38,903 nt of DNA from an uncultured Neomegalonema sp. (GTDB lineage: Bacteria > Pseudomonadota > Alphaproteobacteria > Rhodobacterales > Rhodobacteraceae): NCBI GenBank assembly GCA_937928005.1, contig CALFVD010000036.1, positions 1 through 38,903 on the forward strand. The letters run 5' to 3'. This document shows, piece by piece, positions 38,862-38,903 of this stretch. The position numbers were made by a program, and so were the translations under genes. The notes under the pieces are model-generated. The model made no database searches, had not been told where the DNA came from, and saw nothing but the letters and a program-made list of their open reading frames with translations. Every line of letters starts with the position of its first letter. Positions within the stretch are counted from its first letter, which is position 1.

Positions 38862-38903
38862 CTAGTGGGTTCGTTTCGTTGGAAACAATCCACTAGTCCT
38901 TTT
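38862..38903 (+). terminator. Strong hairpin followed by TCCTTTT at the window end
   Basis: Bases 38862-38877 pair with 38882-38896: 15 base pairs including one G-T pair, with one bulged C (38872) and a 4-base loop (38878-38881). The outer arms are CTAGTGG and CCACTAG. TCCTTTT follows up to the window edge. It could terminate transcription coming from bchP, though it lies about 220 bases after that stop, or be part of the repeat element just before it. Confidence 0.45.

Overview
This window comes from an anoxygenic phototrophic alphaproteobacterium, most likely of the Rhodobacter/Roseobacter group (order Rhodobacterales). The evidence is the bchFNBHLM-lhaA-puhABC core of a purple-bacterial photosynthesis gene cluster, the aerobic ring cyclase acsF, a spheroidene-type carotenoid gene (crtA), an ALA synthase of the C4 pathway (hemA) and the regulators aerR/ppaA and ppsR. 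The puf, puc, bchCXYZ, bchDI and most crt genes are not here, so this is only part of the organism's photosynthesis genes.

Layout. (1) 1-138: the first 17 codons of an IS110-type transposase run off the left edge. (2) 139-5928: cell-shape operon, transcribed leftward as mreB-mreC-mreD-mrdA-rodA. (3) 6081-7801: leuA, preceded by a leader peptide with four Leu codons in a row and two mutually exclusive hairpins, i.e. a leucine attenuator. (4) 7904-8536: an exported SOUL-family haem-binding protein. (5) 8591-15860: a leftward accessory operon with a molybdenum hydroxylase (FAD subunit, fused [2Fe-2S]/Mo subunit), a 6-hydroxynicotinate-reductase-like Fe-S protein, a UPF0280 protein and a PF06684 protein. 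An AT-rich DUF3800 gene sits in the middle of it. The substrate is unknown. (6) 15913-32554: a 16-gene leftward photosynthesis superoperon, bchF-N-B-H-L-M-lhaA-puhA-B-C-orf100-acsF-puhE-hemA-crtA-idi, mostly with overlapping start and stop codons. (7) 32666-38645: rightward aerR-ppsR and bchG-bch2-bchP. (8) 38646-38903: AT-rich DNA full of nested inverted repeats, probably a mobile-element end.

How it works together. BchH, BchM and AcsF start the Mg-porphyrin branch. BchLNB reduces protochlorophyllide, BchF hydrates the vinyl group, and BchG and BchP attach and reduce the isoprenoid tail. HemA and Idi supply the tetrapyrrole and isoprenoid precursors. PuhA is the reaction-centre H subunit; PuhB, PuhC, PuhE and LhaA help assemble the photosystem. 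PpsR is expected to repress through TGT-N12-ACA sites. One perfect site lies directly before the bchG start codon, and a composite site lies in the bchF/aerR divergent promoter. AerR is expected to antagonise PpsR.

Most of the window is known biology. The less described items are the leucine attenuator, the unexplained hydroxylase/reductase operon with its DUF3800 insertion, the operator placement at bchG, the absence of one of the two regulatory cysteines in PpsR, and the mobile-DNA signatures at both ends. Base-composition figures quoted below are hand counts of single 60-base lines, not whole-gene values.
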